Made by a program: the position numbers and the translations under genes. From NCBI GenBank assembly GCA_051654865.1, contig JBOFYV010000078.1, positions 1 to 38,917 on the forward strand: a stretch of 38,917 nt of DNA, given 5' to 3'. The notes below the pieces were generated by a model. That model saw only the letters and a program-made list of their open reading frames with translations, was not told the origin of the DNA and made no database searches. Each line of letters opens with the position of its first letter. Positions within the stretch are counted from its first letter, which is position 1. The stretch is from JBOFOR01 sp051654865 (GTDB lineage Bacteria > Bacillota > Clostridia > Peptostreptococcales > Peptostreptococcaceae). Positions 8,494 through 16,753 of this stretch are shown one piece after another.

Positions 8494-9513
8494 CTATCTA
8501 GATACCCCTCCAGATATCATTCCCTTTGACACACTTTTTATTTCATCATAATTCGCAATACATGCATCTCCACTTATAGTATGTTTATAAACACCTGCAC
8601 AAACTGCAAATTCTACAGATTCTTGTATTTCTCCATCTTTTACTAATTCAGATATTAATCCTGCTGCAAAAGCATCACCAGATCCTACTCTATCAATAAT
8701 CTCAAATTCATATTTCTTAGAATGTGCAAATTCTTTTCCATCGAATATAAATCCTCTTAGTGTATTCTTACTAGTTGATATAGTTTCTCTAATAGTCGTT
8801 GCTATATATTTTATATTTAATGCTTCACTCATTTTAGATAGTCTAGTGTTAAAATATTCATACTCTTCATCTTGAGTACCAAAGCTTACTGGAATAAATT
8901 CATCATCGTTTCTAAAGAAGTCTATCCAACCTATACAAAGATATGAATCTCTTATTAAATCAATCATTACATCTTTAAATTCTTTATATGACCACAACTT
9001 ACTTCTAAAGTTTAAATCAACTGATACTTTTATATTATTTTGCTTACAGTATGATGTTACTTGTTTTAATATTTCAACTAAGTTAGTTCCAAGTGCTGGT
9101 GTTACTCCTGAGAAATGAAACCAATCTGCACCATCAAATATTTTATCTAATTCAAAATTACTTATAGTTGCTTTTGATATTGCAGAGTCTTTTCTATCAT
9201 ATATTACACTTGAACTTCTTACTCCAATACCTTTTTCTAGATAGTATACACCTACTCTATCCTCACCTCTTGATACATATGTTGTGTCTACTTTGTTATT
9301 ATTTAAATATGCTAAAGCCATATCTCCTATAGCATTTTCTGGTAGCTTCGACATATATCTTGAGTCAATCCCTAAGTGTGACAGTAATATTGCTACATTA
9401 GCTTCTGCACCACCAAAATTTATATCAAATGTAGAAGTTTGTAAAAATCTATTATTTCCTTCTGGAGATAATCTCATCATTATCTCCCCAAAAGTTACGA
9501 CTCTTTTCTTCAT
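8494..9513 (-). CDS. kdgK: 2-keto-3-deoxygluconate (KDG) kinase, PfkB family
   Basis: This 339-residue cytoplasmic sugar kinase makes KDPG from KDG and ATP. The ribokinase/PfkB fold shows in GGAEANVAILLSHLG (about 34-48, first signature) and DRVGSGDAFAAGLI (about 274-287, second signature with catalytic base Asp280 and the anion hole GSGD). It is the last gene of the kduI-kduD-kdgA-kdgK set; kdgA ends nine bases before the kdgK start. Its place next to KDPG aldolase and after KduI/KduD fixes the substrate better than sequence alone, since PfkB kinases are hard to tell apart. It is likely transcribed from the sigma-54 promoter at 11934-11948. Confidence 0.9.
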   Translation of the reverse strand: MKKRVVTFGEIMMRLSPEGNNRFLQTSTFDINFGGAEANVAILLSHLGIDSRYMSKLPENAIGDMALAYLNNNKVDTTYVSRGEDRVGVYYLEKGIGVRSSSVIYDRKDSAISKATISNFELDKIFDGADWFHFSGVTPALGTNLVEILKQVTSYCKQNNIKVSVDLNFRSKLWSYKEFKDVMIDLIRDSYLCIGWIDFFRNDDEFIPVSFGTQDEEYEYFNTRLSKMSEALNIKYIATTIRETISTSKNTLRGFIFDGKEFAHSKKYEFEIIDRVGSGDAFAAGLISELVKDGEIQESVEFAVCAGVYKHTISGDACIANYDEIKSVSKGMISGGVSR

Positions 9514-9522
9514 AATATCCCC

Positions 9523-10164
9523 CTACTTTCTAGCTTCTTTAACTTTATCTACGAATTGCTTAGCTACTGTTTCTATAGTTTCAAAATCACCATTTTCTGC
9601 TGATTTATATAATGCACTTCCTATACCTACAGCTACACACCCATTGTTTATCCACTTATCAATGTTGTCTAATGATACTCCACCTGTTGGCATTATAGAT
9701 GCTTGTGGAAGAGGTCCTAATATATCCTTTATTATTGATGGTCCATATGCTCCACCTGGGAATAATTTTACTATTTCCACTCCATATTCCATAGCTGTAA
9801 CTACTTCATTTATTGTCATACATCCTGACATATAAGGTATTTTATATCTATTACATAACATAGCTATTTCTTTTTTAAAGTTTGGACTTACTATAAACTT
9901 AGCTCCATTTAATATAGCTATTCTTGCTGTTTCGCTATCAAGTACTGTTCCAGCTCCTATTATAGCTTCTTCTTCACTGTATCTATCACTTAATTCTTCT
10001 ATTACCCTATGAGCTTTTGGTGTAGTGAACGTTACTTCTATTGCATTTATACCGCCCTTTATAGATGCTTCACTTATTTTTATAGCTTCTTCTTTATTTT
10101 TACCTCTTACAACTGCTACTACACCTAGCTCTTGTATTTTTTTTAATGTATTGTATTTTTTCAT
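9523..10164 (-). CDS. kdgA: KDPG aldolase (bifunctional KDPG/KHG type)
   Basis: This 213-residue class I aldolase splits 2-keto-3-deoxy-6-phosphogluconate into pyruvate and glyceraldehyde 3-phosphate. The expected residues are present: Glu43 in AIEVTFTTP (general acid/base), the Schiff-base Lys133 in VKLFPGG (same number as in the E. coli enzyme), and the phosphate loop PTGGV near residue 164. The length matches the family. It follows kduD after a 93-base gap that contains a hairpin, so its level may differ from kduI/kduD. It feeds the uronate carbon into lower glycolysis. Confidence 0.93.
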   Translation of the reverse strand: MKKYNTLKKIQELGVVAVVRGKNKEEAIKISEASIKGGINAIEVTFTTPKAHRVIEELSDRYSEEEAIIGAGTVLDSETARIAILNGAKFIVSPNFKKEIAMLCNRYKIPYMSGCMTINEVVTAMEYGVEIVKLFPGGAYGPSIIKDILGPLPQASIMPTGGVSLDNIDKWINNGCVAVGIGSALYKSAENGDFETIETVAKQFVDKVKEARK

Positions 10165-10211
10165 TGTATATATACTCCCTCTATATAATTTTAATTATTC
10201 TACCCATTGAA

Positions 10212-10248
10212 AATAGGAGCTTATCTCTATTTTGAGACAGCCCCTATT
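10212..10248 (-). repeat. Intercistronic hairpin between kduD and kdgA
   Basis: An imperfect inverted repeat (AATAGGAGCT at 10212-10221 with GCCCCTATT at 10240-10248) has an inner TCTC/GAGA pairing. On the minus strand only four T follow, so it is a weak terminator or an mRNA processing/stability element inside the operon. Confidence 0.6.
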
Positions 10249-10256
10249 GTTAATAT

Positions 10257-11036
10257 CTATCTAACTAACCATCCACCATCTACAGCTAGTACATGTCCAT
10301 TTATGTAATCTGATGCTCTACTTGATAAGAATACTACAGCACCCATTAAGTCAAATGGCTCTCCCCACTTGTCTGCTGGTATTCTTCCTAATATTTCTGC
10401 GTTTCTTTTTTCATCTGCTCTTATCGGAGCTGTGTTATCAGTAGCTATATATCCTGGTGCTATAGCATTTATTTGAACATTGTGGCATGCTAATTCATTT
10501 GCGAATGCTTTAGTTATACCAGCTACACCATGCTTACTAGCCGTGTATGGTGGTACAAACTTTCCACCTTGGAATGATAACATTGATGCTATGTTTATTA
10601 TTTTTCCACTCTTTTGCTCTACCATTACTTTAGCAACATCTTGACTTAAGAAGTAAACTGCATTTAGGTTTATATCCATAACTGCATTCCAGTCTTCTTC
10701 TTTGTACTCAAGAAGAGGAGCTCTTCTTATAGTTCCTGCATTATTTACTAATATATCTATTTTTCCAAAAGCGTTCATAGTTTCATCAACTATCTTTTTT
10801 CTATCTTCAGCTTTAGTTAAGTCAGCTTGTACAAATAAAACCTTTCTTCCTTCAGCTTCTATCATTTCTCTAGTTTCATCCCAGTTAGTATCATAAGTTG
10901 CTACTACTAAATCAGCTCCAGCTTTAGCTAAACCTACTGCATAACCTTGTCCTATACCAGTGTTTCCACCTGTTACTATAGCAACTTTTCCACTTAAGTT
11001 GAAAAAGTCCATTGAAAAGTTTTGTAAATTACTCAT
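10257..11036 (-). CDS. kduD: 2-dehydro-3-deoxy-D-gluconate 5-dehydrogenase (SDR family)
   Basis: This 259-residue short-chain dehydrogenase interconverts 3-deoxy-D-glycero-2,5-hexodiulosonate and KDG using NAD(P). The cofactor loop TGGNTGIG (22-29), the NNAG motif (98-101), and the catalytic Tyr164-x3-Lys168 in PPYTASKHG are all present. It ends in the usual GHVLAVDGGWL tail. The KduD identity rests on the immediate upstream kduI and downstream kdgA/kdgK. AGGAG lies ten bases before the ATG. Streptococcal hyaluronan loci use the unrelated DhuD/DhuI pair at this step, so the present locus uses the pectin-type KduI/KduD route. Confidence 0.92.
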   Translation of the reverse strand: MSNLQNFSMDFFNLSGKVAIVTGGNTGIGQGYAVGLAKAGADLVVATYDTNWDETREMIEAEGRKVLFVQADLTKAEDRKKIVDETMNAFGKIDILVNNAGTIRRAPLLEYKEEDWNAVMDINLNAVYFLSQDVAKVMVEQKSGKIINIASMLSFQGGKFVPPYTASKHGVAGITKAFANELACHNVQINAIAPGYIATDNTAPIRADEKRNAEILGRIPADKWGEPFDLMGAVVFLSSRASDYINGHVLAVDGGWLVR

Positions 11037-11058
11037 ATTTTTTATTCTCCTCTTTGTA

Positions 11059-11889
11059 TTATCTTAATCTTGACATTTCAACTGCATCCATATCATCAAA
11101 TGTTTGGTTTTCTCCACACATTCCCCATATGAATGTATAGTTACTTGTACCTACACCTGAATGTATTGACCAGCTTGGAGATATTATTGCTTCTTCATTT
11201 TTCACAACTAAGTGTCTAGTTTCTTCTGGTTCTCCCATGAAGTGGAATACTCTTGTGTTTTCTTCCATATTGAAGTAGAAGTAAACTTCCATTCTTCTTT
11301 CATGAGTATGACAAGGCATTGTATTCCATGCATTACCTTCTTCTAATATTGTCATTCCCATTAATAATTGACAACTTTGACATACATTTGGATGTACGTA
11401 TTGGTATATAGTTCTTTTGTTTAATGTAGAGTTGTCTCCTAATCTAACTGGATTAGCTTCGTTTATATCTATCTTTACTGTTGGGTAGCTTTGGTGAGCT
11501 GGAACAGAGTTTATGTAGAACTTAGCTGGGTTCTTATCATCAGCAGACTTGAACTCTATAGTTTTAGTTCCCATTCCTATGTATAAACCATCTTGAGCTT
11601 TTAATTCATACTCAACACCGTCAAGTATTACAGTTCCTTGACCACCTACGTTTATGATTCCCATCTCTCTTCTTTCTAAGAAGTAGTTAACTCCCATTTC
11701 TTTACCAGCTTCTAATTTTAAAACTTCTCCTACTGGCATTGCTCCACCAAATATTATTCTATCTACGTGGCTGTATGTTAAATATATGTTATTTACTTGG
11801 AATATCTCTTCAACTAAATAGTGTTCTCTTAATTCTTCTGTTGTATATTTTTTTGAATCCTGTGGATGATTTGCATATCTTATATTCAT
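11059..11889 (-). CDS. kduI: 5-dehydro-4-deoxy-D-glucuronate isomerase
   Basis: This 276-residue zinc cupin isomerise the 5-keto-4-deoxyuronate released by the glucuronyl hydrolase to 3-deoxy-D-glycero-2,5-hexodiulosonate, the KduD substrate. Zinc ligands are visible as His194, His196 and Glu201 in CHTHERRMEVYFYF, and His243 in SWSIHSGVG; spacing and length match the characterised family. It is the first gene of the kdu-kdg operon, with AGGAGG upstream and a sigma-54 promoter 45 bases before the ATG. The upstream heparinase-like gene ends only 76 bases before that promoter and has no clear terminator, so read-through from the PTS operon is also possible. Confidence 0.95.
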   Translation of the reverse strand: MNIRYANHPQDSKKYTTEELREHYLVEEIFQVNNIYLTYSHVDRIIFGGAMPVGEVLKLEAGKEMGVNYFLERREMGIINVGGQGTVILDGVEYELKAQDGLYIGMGTKTIEFKSADDKNPAKFYINSVPAHQSYPTVKIDINEANPVRLGDNSTLNKRTIYQYVHPNVCQSCQLLMGMTILEEGNAWNTMPCHTHERRMEVYFYFNMEENTRVFHFMGEPEETRHLVVKNEEAIISPSWSIHSGVGTSNYTFIWGMCGENQTFDDMDAVEMSRLR

Positions 11890-11933
11890 GATATTACCTC
11901 CTGTGTTGTTTTATTTTATACTTATTTATATAA

Positions 11934-11948
11934 GCAATTTCCGTGCCA
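11934..11948 (-). promoter_or_regulatory. Sigma-54 (-24/-12) promoter of the kduI operon
   Basis: Read on the minus strand this is TGGCAC-GGAAA-TTGC, a perfect match to the sigma-54 consensus TGGCAC-N5-TTGC. It lies 45 bases upstream of the kduI start, in the right direction, and the same element precedes three other genes of the locus. Confidence 0.93.
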
Positions 11949-11991
11949 ACTTTCACACACGTTGCAATTACTAGTATTTTTTTGTAAAGTA

Positions 11992-12021
11992 TGACACAAA
12001 TTCAGTTTAGTTGTTACACAA
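11992..12021. promoter_or_regulatory. Candidate activator-binding repeats upstream of kduI
   Basis: TGACACAA (11992-11999) and TTACACAA (12014-12021) are direct repeats 22 bases, or two helical turns, apart and about 45 bases upstream of the -24 element. TGACAC also occurs near the PL8/GH35 promoters. A LevR-type enhancer site is inferred. Confidence 0.4.
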
Positions 12022-12023
12022 TT

Positions 12024-14114
12024 TTAATAAGCTAACACTTCTTTAGTTATAGTATCATCTTTTATTTTTATTACTCCTACTCTACCATAGAAAGGAATAT
12101 TTTCGATTGTGTAATTTCTCCTACCTTTTGGTTCTTCATCATGAACTATTACTACAATATACATAGTATCTTCTAGTGTTATTTTTATAGCCTCAGCATA
12201 TTGTTTATCTAATACTTCTTTTCTCCAATTTATAATATCTACATATTCTACTTTTTTGATATTTATCTCATCATTTATGTATAAAATTGAATTTAGATTA
12301 GTTCTTCCTTCTTCTACAGATTCTAAAATACACTTTTGCGACTTATAAAGACTATTGTATTCCTTTGATATATAAGCATCTTCCACACTTATACTCTGAT
12401 TACTTATTGGTAAAATAGTTAAATCTCCCTTTTTTCCGTTATATATCGCTCTATCTTCACATACCTTTAGCTTATCTTCTTCAAAATTAAAGTATGATTT
12501 ATATTTATGAGTTCCATATGACATAAATTCATCACTTATTATCCATATACTCGGTTCTATATATATTAACTTTCTAGTTGTAAACACTCCTATATCAAAG
12601 TATCCTAAATGCGAACCTTCTACTAATGAAGCTATAGTTTTAAAACTATGTTCTCTCTTTATAGGATAGGCTACTTTGCTACTTCCCCACGATCCTCTAG
12701 ATATAGTAAATTCTTTATCATCCACTGTTGTAGTGTTGTGACTTATAGCTTTTTTTAATAGTTCTCTGTATTCACAGTCCTCATCATAGTTATATCTACC
12801 ACTATCAACTATATAATTCTCACCTTTATGGTTTATGTCAAAGTGTAATAAATCAAAATGACCATGTCCACTTCCTATAGGACCGCATTTAAAGAATGTA
12901 TATGTACCATCTTCTCCCCATTTGTTTCTAAGTATATAATTACCTGAAGATTTATGAGCTATGTTTTTGAAATTAGGTTCTACAGGTTTTATATCTTCAA
13001 ATACTTTTATATATTCTACACCTATATTAAATATAGATTCTAAATCTAATTCTTTAACTAAATATTTTAATTGTCCATCTTTTAAAACTACAGATGCTAG
13101 CCCTAATATATCTCTTAAATCTTCTTCATCACTATCCCCATAATTACTTTGATTATAATTAGGTTTCATAAATGATAATGTTGCATAAGACATTTTCTTA
13201 ATTTTTTCTATAATATAACTCGATAACTCTATATTGTTTCTCTGAGCTATAATAGCTACATCTAACATACAATTTAACATTTCATTGTGATACATATATG
13301 ATTGTTCCCACTGTAATCCATCATCTAATATCTGTATTTCTAATGCTTTTTCTATTATTTCTAAAGAATTTTTTCCCAATTTACTCGATATTTTAAATTC
13401 TGGGAAATATGTTGATGCAATAAATACTCCGTGTTGCTCTAATATTACCCAATTACTTAAAACTCTATCTTCTTTAGTTGATTTAGTTATAAACTCCATA
13501 TGATTGTTTAGGTTTATTAATATCAATTCTATCAATGAATCTTCAATAGATTCATTTTCTATAAAATATTCTAAAGATTTTATCCAGTTTCTACATCTTA
13601 GTCCAGCTTCTATTGTTCTATATATTAATTTATTTTCTATTCCTAGTTTATCTGATGCATTTATCCAGCTTTTCATCTGACTTTTAAAAGCCTCTATGTA
13701 CTTCTGATCTTTAGTTACTAAATAACTTTGCCCGTATGTTATAAAGTATCTATGCCTATTTAGCATATATGTCCATTCAGGGTCTCCAAAAGGAATTATA
13801 TCCCATACTATATCTTCTTCAAATAAATATGGTGTTTTACATCTTTCCATATCCCATTTCATATCATAAATTATTTTTTTATTCGAGAAATCATCAGCCA
13901 TATCTAGTATATGTCTTACTTCTTCAGACTTATTTCCATTTATATACTCTGATAATAACTCCTTGTCACCTAAAAAACCTTTTATATGTTTTCTTCTTCT
14001 AAAATACTTTATTAGTTCCTTTTTAGCCAAACCAAAATCTTTATTGTCGTAATTCTGTTTTACAGCTTCAAGACCTTTATAATTTAAATCTATAATATCA
14101 AATATATTTTTCAT
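12024..14114 (-). CDS. Heparinase II/III-family lyase, cytoplasmic
   Basis: This 696-residue polysaccharide lyase-fold protein has an N-terminal alpha/alpha toroid (about 1-370) and a C-terminal heparinase II/III beta-sandwich (from about 385). The toroid carries SNWVILEQHGV (220-230) and QWEQSYMYHNEML (268-280). The second domain carries the family mark GHGHFDLLHFD (416-426) and VDSGRYNY. There is no signal peptide, so it works in the cytosol on imported oligosaccharides rather than on polymer. It closes the PTS operon, behind GH88. A related gene stands in streptococcal hyaluronan loci, where it is described as a heparinase-like or oligohyaluronate lyase. Activity on heparin itself is not supported by this context. 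The PL family (12, 15 or 21-like) cannot be fixed by eye. Confidence 0.85.
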   Translation of the reverse strand: MKNIFDIIDLNYKGLEAVKQNYDNKDFGLAKKELIKYFRRRKHIKGFLGDKELLSEYINGNKSEEVRHILDMADDFSNKKIIYDMKWDMERCKTPYLFEEDIVWDIIPFGDPEWTYMLNRHRYFITYGQSYLVTKDQKYIEAFKSQMKSWINASDKLGIENKLIYRTIEAGLRCRNWIKSLEYFIENESIEDSLIELILINLNNHMEFITKSTKEDRVLSNWVILEQHGVFIASTYFPEFKISSKLGKNSLEIIEKALEIQILDDGLQWEQSYMYHNEMLNCMLDVAIIAQRNNIELSSYIIEKIKKMSYATLSFMKPNYNQSNYGDSDEEDLRDILGLASVVLKDGQLKYLVKELDLESIFNIGVEYIKVFEDIKPVEPNFKNIAHKSSGNYILRNKWGEDGTYTFFKCGPIGSGHGHFDLLHFDINHKGENYIVDSGRYNYDEDCEYRELLKKAISHNTTTVDDKEFTISRGSWGSSKVAYPIKREHSFKTIASLVEGSHLGYFDIGVFTTRKLIYIEPSIWIISDEFMSYGTHKYKSYFNFEEDKLKVCEDRAIYNGKKGDLTILPISNQSISVEDAYISKEYNSLYKSQKCILESVEEGRTNLNSILYINDEINIKKVEYVDIINWRKEVLDKQYAEAIKITLEDTMYIVVIVHDEEPKGRRNYTIENIPFYGRVGVIKIKDDTITKEVLAY

Positions 14115-14132
14115 TTTTTCCTCCTAATAACA

Positions 14133-14158
14133 AACCGCTATACCAAAATATAGCGGTT
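14133..14158 (-). repeat. Intercistronic hairpin between GH88 and the heparinase-like gene
   Basis: A perfect 10-bp stem, AACCGCTATA (14133-14142) with TATAGCGGTT (14149-14158), has a six-base loop. It sits just upstream of the next gene's ribosome binding site and has no T run after it. It is more likely an mRNA stability or processing element than a terminator. Confidence 0.75.
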
Positions 14159-14164
14159 GTGATC

Positions 14165-15349
14165 TTACCAGTATAAATTCCAATCTTTGTAAAGTCTCAT
14201 TAATGCTTCCATATAATAATAGTCTCCCCAAAGATTTCCTTCATTAATTCCTTTGTTATGTTGCCAAGAATACACACCATGTAATAACACACAATTAGCA
14301 TTTTGCTCATCTTTACTTGTGTAATTTTCCATTAAGTTTCTTAAAGTTTGATGTGCTACATTTGTGTAAATTGTTTTTTCTTCACAATCATCCATATATT
14401 TATTCATTTCTAAAATACCGCAAGCAACTATTGCAGCTGATGACGAATCTCTTGGTTCATTATCCTTTTCTGTAAATACTAAATCCCAGTAACATATTAA
14501 ATCTTCTGGTAACCTATTTAAGTAGTAGTTTAAAACTCTTTCATATATGTACTTACTTTCTTCTACTTTATTGTATCTATAGTTATATGGCATACCACAT
14601 ATAGCCCAAGCTTGTCCTCTAGCCCAACTAGAGTCATCAGCGTAACCTTGGTGTGTAACACCTTTTACTGGTTGCTTTGTGTCTATATCAAAATAATAAG
14701 TGTGGTATGATGACCCATCTTCTCTTATTACTGTATTTAAAGCTGTATCGAAATGTGTATCTGCTACTATTTTAAATCTTTCATCTTTAGTTTCTTCATA
14801 TGCCCAATAAAGAAGAGGAAGATTTAATAAACAGTCTATTATCAATCTATACTCTTTAGGGTCACCTTTCGTTCCCCATGCTTGTATAAACTTTCCATCT
14901 TCATGGTATCTATCTAATAATTTGTATGCTGCTTTTATCGATATATCTTTGCAATTCTCATCTCCAGTTACCTTGTATCCAGCCACTGTAGATAATGAAT
15001 ATAAAAATCCTATATCATGGTGATCTAGTACAAAATGATCTTCTAGTCTTTTTCTGAAGCTCTCAACTTGAACATCTAATACTTTTTTGTATTTTTCATC
15101 ATTTGTATACTCATAAGCTAACCATAACATACCTGTCCAAAATCCGTTAGTCCAGTCGTCATTTCCTTTCGTTCTATATACATTGTTAGTTGTACATGCA
15201 CTTGGGAAGTTTTGTGTATATAAATCTAAATTTTCATCTATTTTTTTTATAACAAAATCTAATGCATTTGTTATTTCTTCTCTATTTAATAATTTAACGT
15301 CTTTTACATCATCTTTAATTTTTATTTCTTCTAATGCGATTGACTTCAT
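14165..15349 (-). CDS. ugl: Unsaturated glucuronyl hydrolase (GH88)
   Basis: This 394-residue cytoplasmic enzyme hydrates the 4,5-double bond of unsaturated uronate at the end of lyase-made disaccharides. It frees 5-keto-4-deoxyuronate and the amino sugar. The six-hairpin alpha/alpha barrel is visible: WTNGFWTGMLWLAYE (66-80), HHDIGFLYS (110-118, Asp112), RLIIDCLLNLPLLYWA (168-183, Asp172) and DDSSWARGQAWAICG. Asp112 and Asp172 correspond to the two catalytic aspartates of streptococcal UGL (60 residues apart there too). It sits between EIIB and the heparinase-like lyase, as the enzyme that acts straight after PTS uptake. No signal peptide is present. Confidence 0.93.
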   Translation of the reverse strand: MKSIALEEIKIKDDVKDVKLLNREEITNALDFVIKKIDENLDLYTQNFPSACTTNNVYRTKGNDDWTNGFWTGMLWLAYEYTNDEKYKKVLDVQVESFRKRLEDHFVLDHHDIGFLYSLSTVAGYKVTGDENCKDISIKAAYKLLDRYHEDGKFIQAWGTKGDPKEYRLIIDCLLNLPLLYWAYEETKDERFKIVADTHFDTALNTVIREDGSSYHTYYFDIDTKQPVKGVTHQGYADDSSWARGQAWAICGMPYNYRYNKVEESKYIYERVLNYYLNRLPEDLICYWDLVFTEKDNEPRDSSSAAIVACGILEMNKYMDDCEEKTIYTNVAHQTLRNLMENYTSKDEQNANCVLLHGVYSWQHNKGINEGNLWGDYYYMEALMRLYKDWNLYW

Positions 15350-15380
15350 ATTATTTACCTCACTTTTATTGTTTATAAAT

Positions 15381-15405
15381 ATAGGAGCCCTATAAGGACT
15401 CCTAT
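15381..15405 (-). repeat. Intercistronic hairpin between EIIB and GH88
   Basis: ATAGGAGCC (15381-15389) pairs with GG-A-CTCCTAT (15396-15405) with one unpaired base and a six-base loop. No T run follows on the minus strand. It probably adjusts mRNA stability or partial termination between the transporter and enzyme parts of the operon. Confidence 0.65.
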
Positions 15406-15419
15406 GTTTTAAATTTATC

Positions 15420-15911
15420 TTATAATCCAGCCTCTGCTAAGAATTTAGATAATAATGTATCTGGCTCATCCGGAACCATTCTAGCTGTTAAGTTTACACC
15501 TTTATCCATAAGAGTTTTGAATGCTTTTACTTCTTCATCTGTAACACTTATAGATTTCTTTATTTGAACTGTATTGTCACGTTTAGCCATATTTCCAACG
15601 TTTATATCAGTTATTTGTAATCCTTTTTCCATTAAGTCTAATGCATCCATAGGGTTCTTTAAAACTATAAGAACTTTTTGGCTTGCATATTTTCCTGCTA
15701 ATATATTAGTAGCAGCTGTATCTTTGCTTATTATAGATGTTGCTATTCCTGGAGGTGCAACCATTCTTAATATACTCTTTTGCATTTCATCTGCTGCAAC
15801 TTGATCGTTAGCTACCATTATTCTAGTAGCTCCAAGTCCTGTTGACCATCTTGTTGCAACTTGTCCATGTATTAATCTATCATCTATTCTTATATGTACT
15901 ATACCTTTCAT
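15420..15911 (-). CDS. PTS mannose/sorbose-family EIIB component
   Basis: This 163-residue cytoplasmic phosphocarrier takes phosphate from EIIA and gives it to the sugar. The family motif RIDDRLIHGQVATRW (8-22) contains the phosphorylated His15. ILRMVAPPGIATSI and DINVGNMAKRDNTVQIKKSI are also typical of the mannose/sorbose/N-acetylgalactosamine group. It follows EIID after 50 bases of AT-rich sequence. Its neighbours (GH88, heparinase-like lyase, LevR-type regulator) point to unsaturated GAG disaccharides as substrate, like the hyaluronan PTS of streptococci. EIIB of such systems usually phosphorylates a PRD of the LevR-type activator, linking uptake to transcription. Confidence 0.92.
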   Translation of the reverse strand: MKGIVHIRIDDRLIHGQVATRWSTGLGATRIMVANDQVAADEMQKSILRMVAPPGIATSIISKDTAATNILAGKYASQKVLIVLKNPMDALDLMEKGLQITDINVGNMAKRDNTVQIKKSISVTDEEVKAFKTLMDKGVNLTARMVPDEPDTLLSKFLAEAGL

Positions 15912-15961
15912 AATAACTCTCCCATTTTATCTTTTTTATTATTTTTATTTTATTATTTTTA

Positions 15962-16753
15962 TTAAGCAAGTATCTTTAGGTTGAATAACACTATCCCTAA
16001 TCCCATTAATACAAATATTGCTTTTGTAGAAGTCATATTCTTTCTACCTAATAACCAATATGTAAATCCAACTATAGCAACTGGTGCTAATCCTGGCATT
16101 ATCTTATCTGCTATTTCTTGAAGACTGAATAATACATCTCCATTTTGCCATTCTAGTGCAAATTTAGCATTTAAAACACTTGGTACTAATGCACCAACAA
16201 CTGTAATTCCTAGTATATTTGCAGCTTCCGTTAAATTCTTTAATAATCCCCCGATACTGTTAACCAACATACTTCCTTTTTCATAACCTAATGTCATAAA
16301 TTTATGCATACAGAATAATCTTAATATATTAAATGCTATCCATAAAAATATTCCTATTGGTTGACCTTCTAGTGCCATATATGCTGCTATAGATCCTATT
16401 ACTGTATTAGGTAATACTGTAAATAAAGTATCTCCAACACCAGCTAATGGTCCCATTAAACCAGTCTTTATTGCAGTTACTGCTTCTCTAGCTTGTGGCC
16501 CTTGCTCCTCTAATGCTAATGCTGCCCCTACTATAGCCGATCCAGTAGATGCGTTAGTATTGAAGAATTGCATATTATGTTGAACAGCTTCTTTTAATCC
16601 TTCTTCATCATCTTTGTATATCTTCTTTAATGCAGGTATCATAGCATAACAGAATCCTAAACCTTGCATTTTTTCGTAGTTCCAACAAGTATGTACTCCA
16701 AATAACCATCTCTTAAAGACAGAGTTTATCGTTTTTTTATCTAATTTACTCAT
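15962..16753 (-). CDS. PTS mannose-family EIID component
   Basis: This 263-residue membrane component has the family opening (LDKKTINSVFKRWLFGVHTC, then WNYEKMQGLGFCYAMIPAL), the segment TGLMGPLAGVGDTLFTVLPN (about 115-134) and C-terminal hydrophobic stretches. The frame is open 18 codons further upstream, but GGAGGAG at 16763-16769 abuts the ATG at 16762 and stands nine bases before the ATG at 16753, so the protein begins MSKLDKKT. With this start it overlaps the EIIC stop by eight bases and is translationally coupled. With EIIC it forms the sugar channel of the PTS. Confidence 0.92.
   Translation of the reverse strand: MSKLDKKTINSVFKRWLFGVHTCWNYEKMQGLGFCYAMIPALKKIYKDDEEGLKEAVQHNMQFFNTNASTGSAIVGAALALEEQGPQAREAVTAIKTGLMGPLAGVGDTLFTVLPNTVIGSIAAYMALEGQPIGIFLWIAFNILRLFCMHKFMTLGYEKGSMLVNSIGGLLKNLTEAANILGITVVGALVPSVLNAKFALEWQNGDVLFSLQEIADKIMPGLAPVAIVGFTYWLLGRKNMTSTKAIFVLMGLGIVLFNLKILA

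Noticed and set aside
10212..10248. End of an insertion sequence, because of a GGGGCTGTCTCAAAA-like arm
   Set aside because: No transposase, second end or target duplication is near; it is better explained as an intercistronic hairpin.
12961..14002. Short plus-strand frames opposite the heparinase-like gene
   Set aside because: No Shine-Dalgarno signal, low-complexity hydrophobic products, and full overlap with a well-supported gene.
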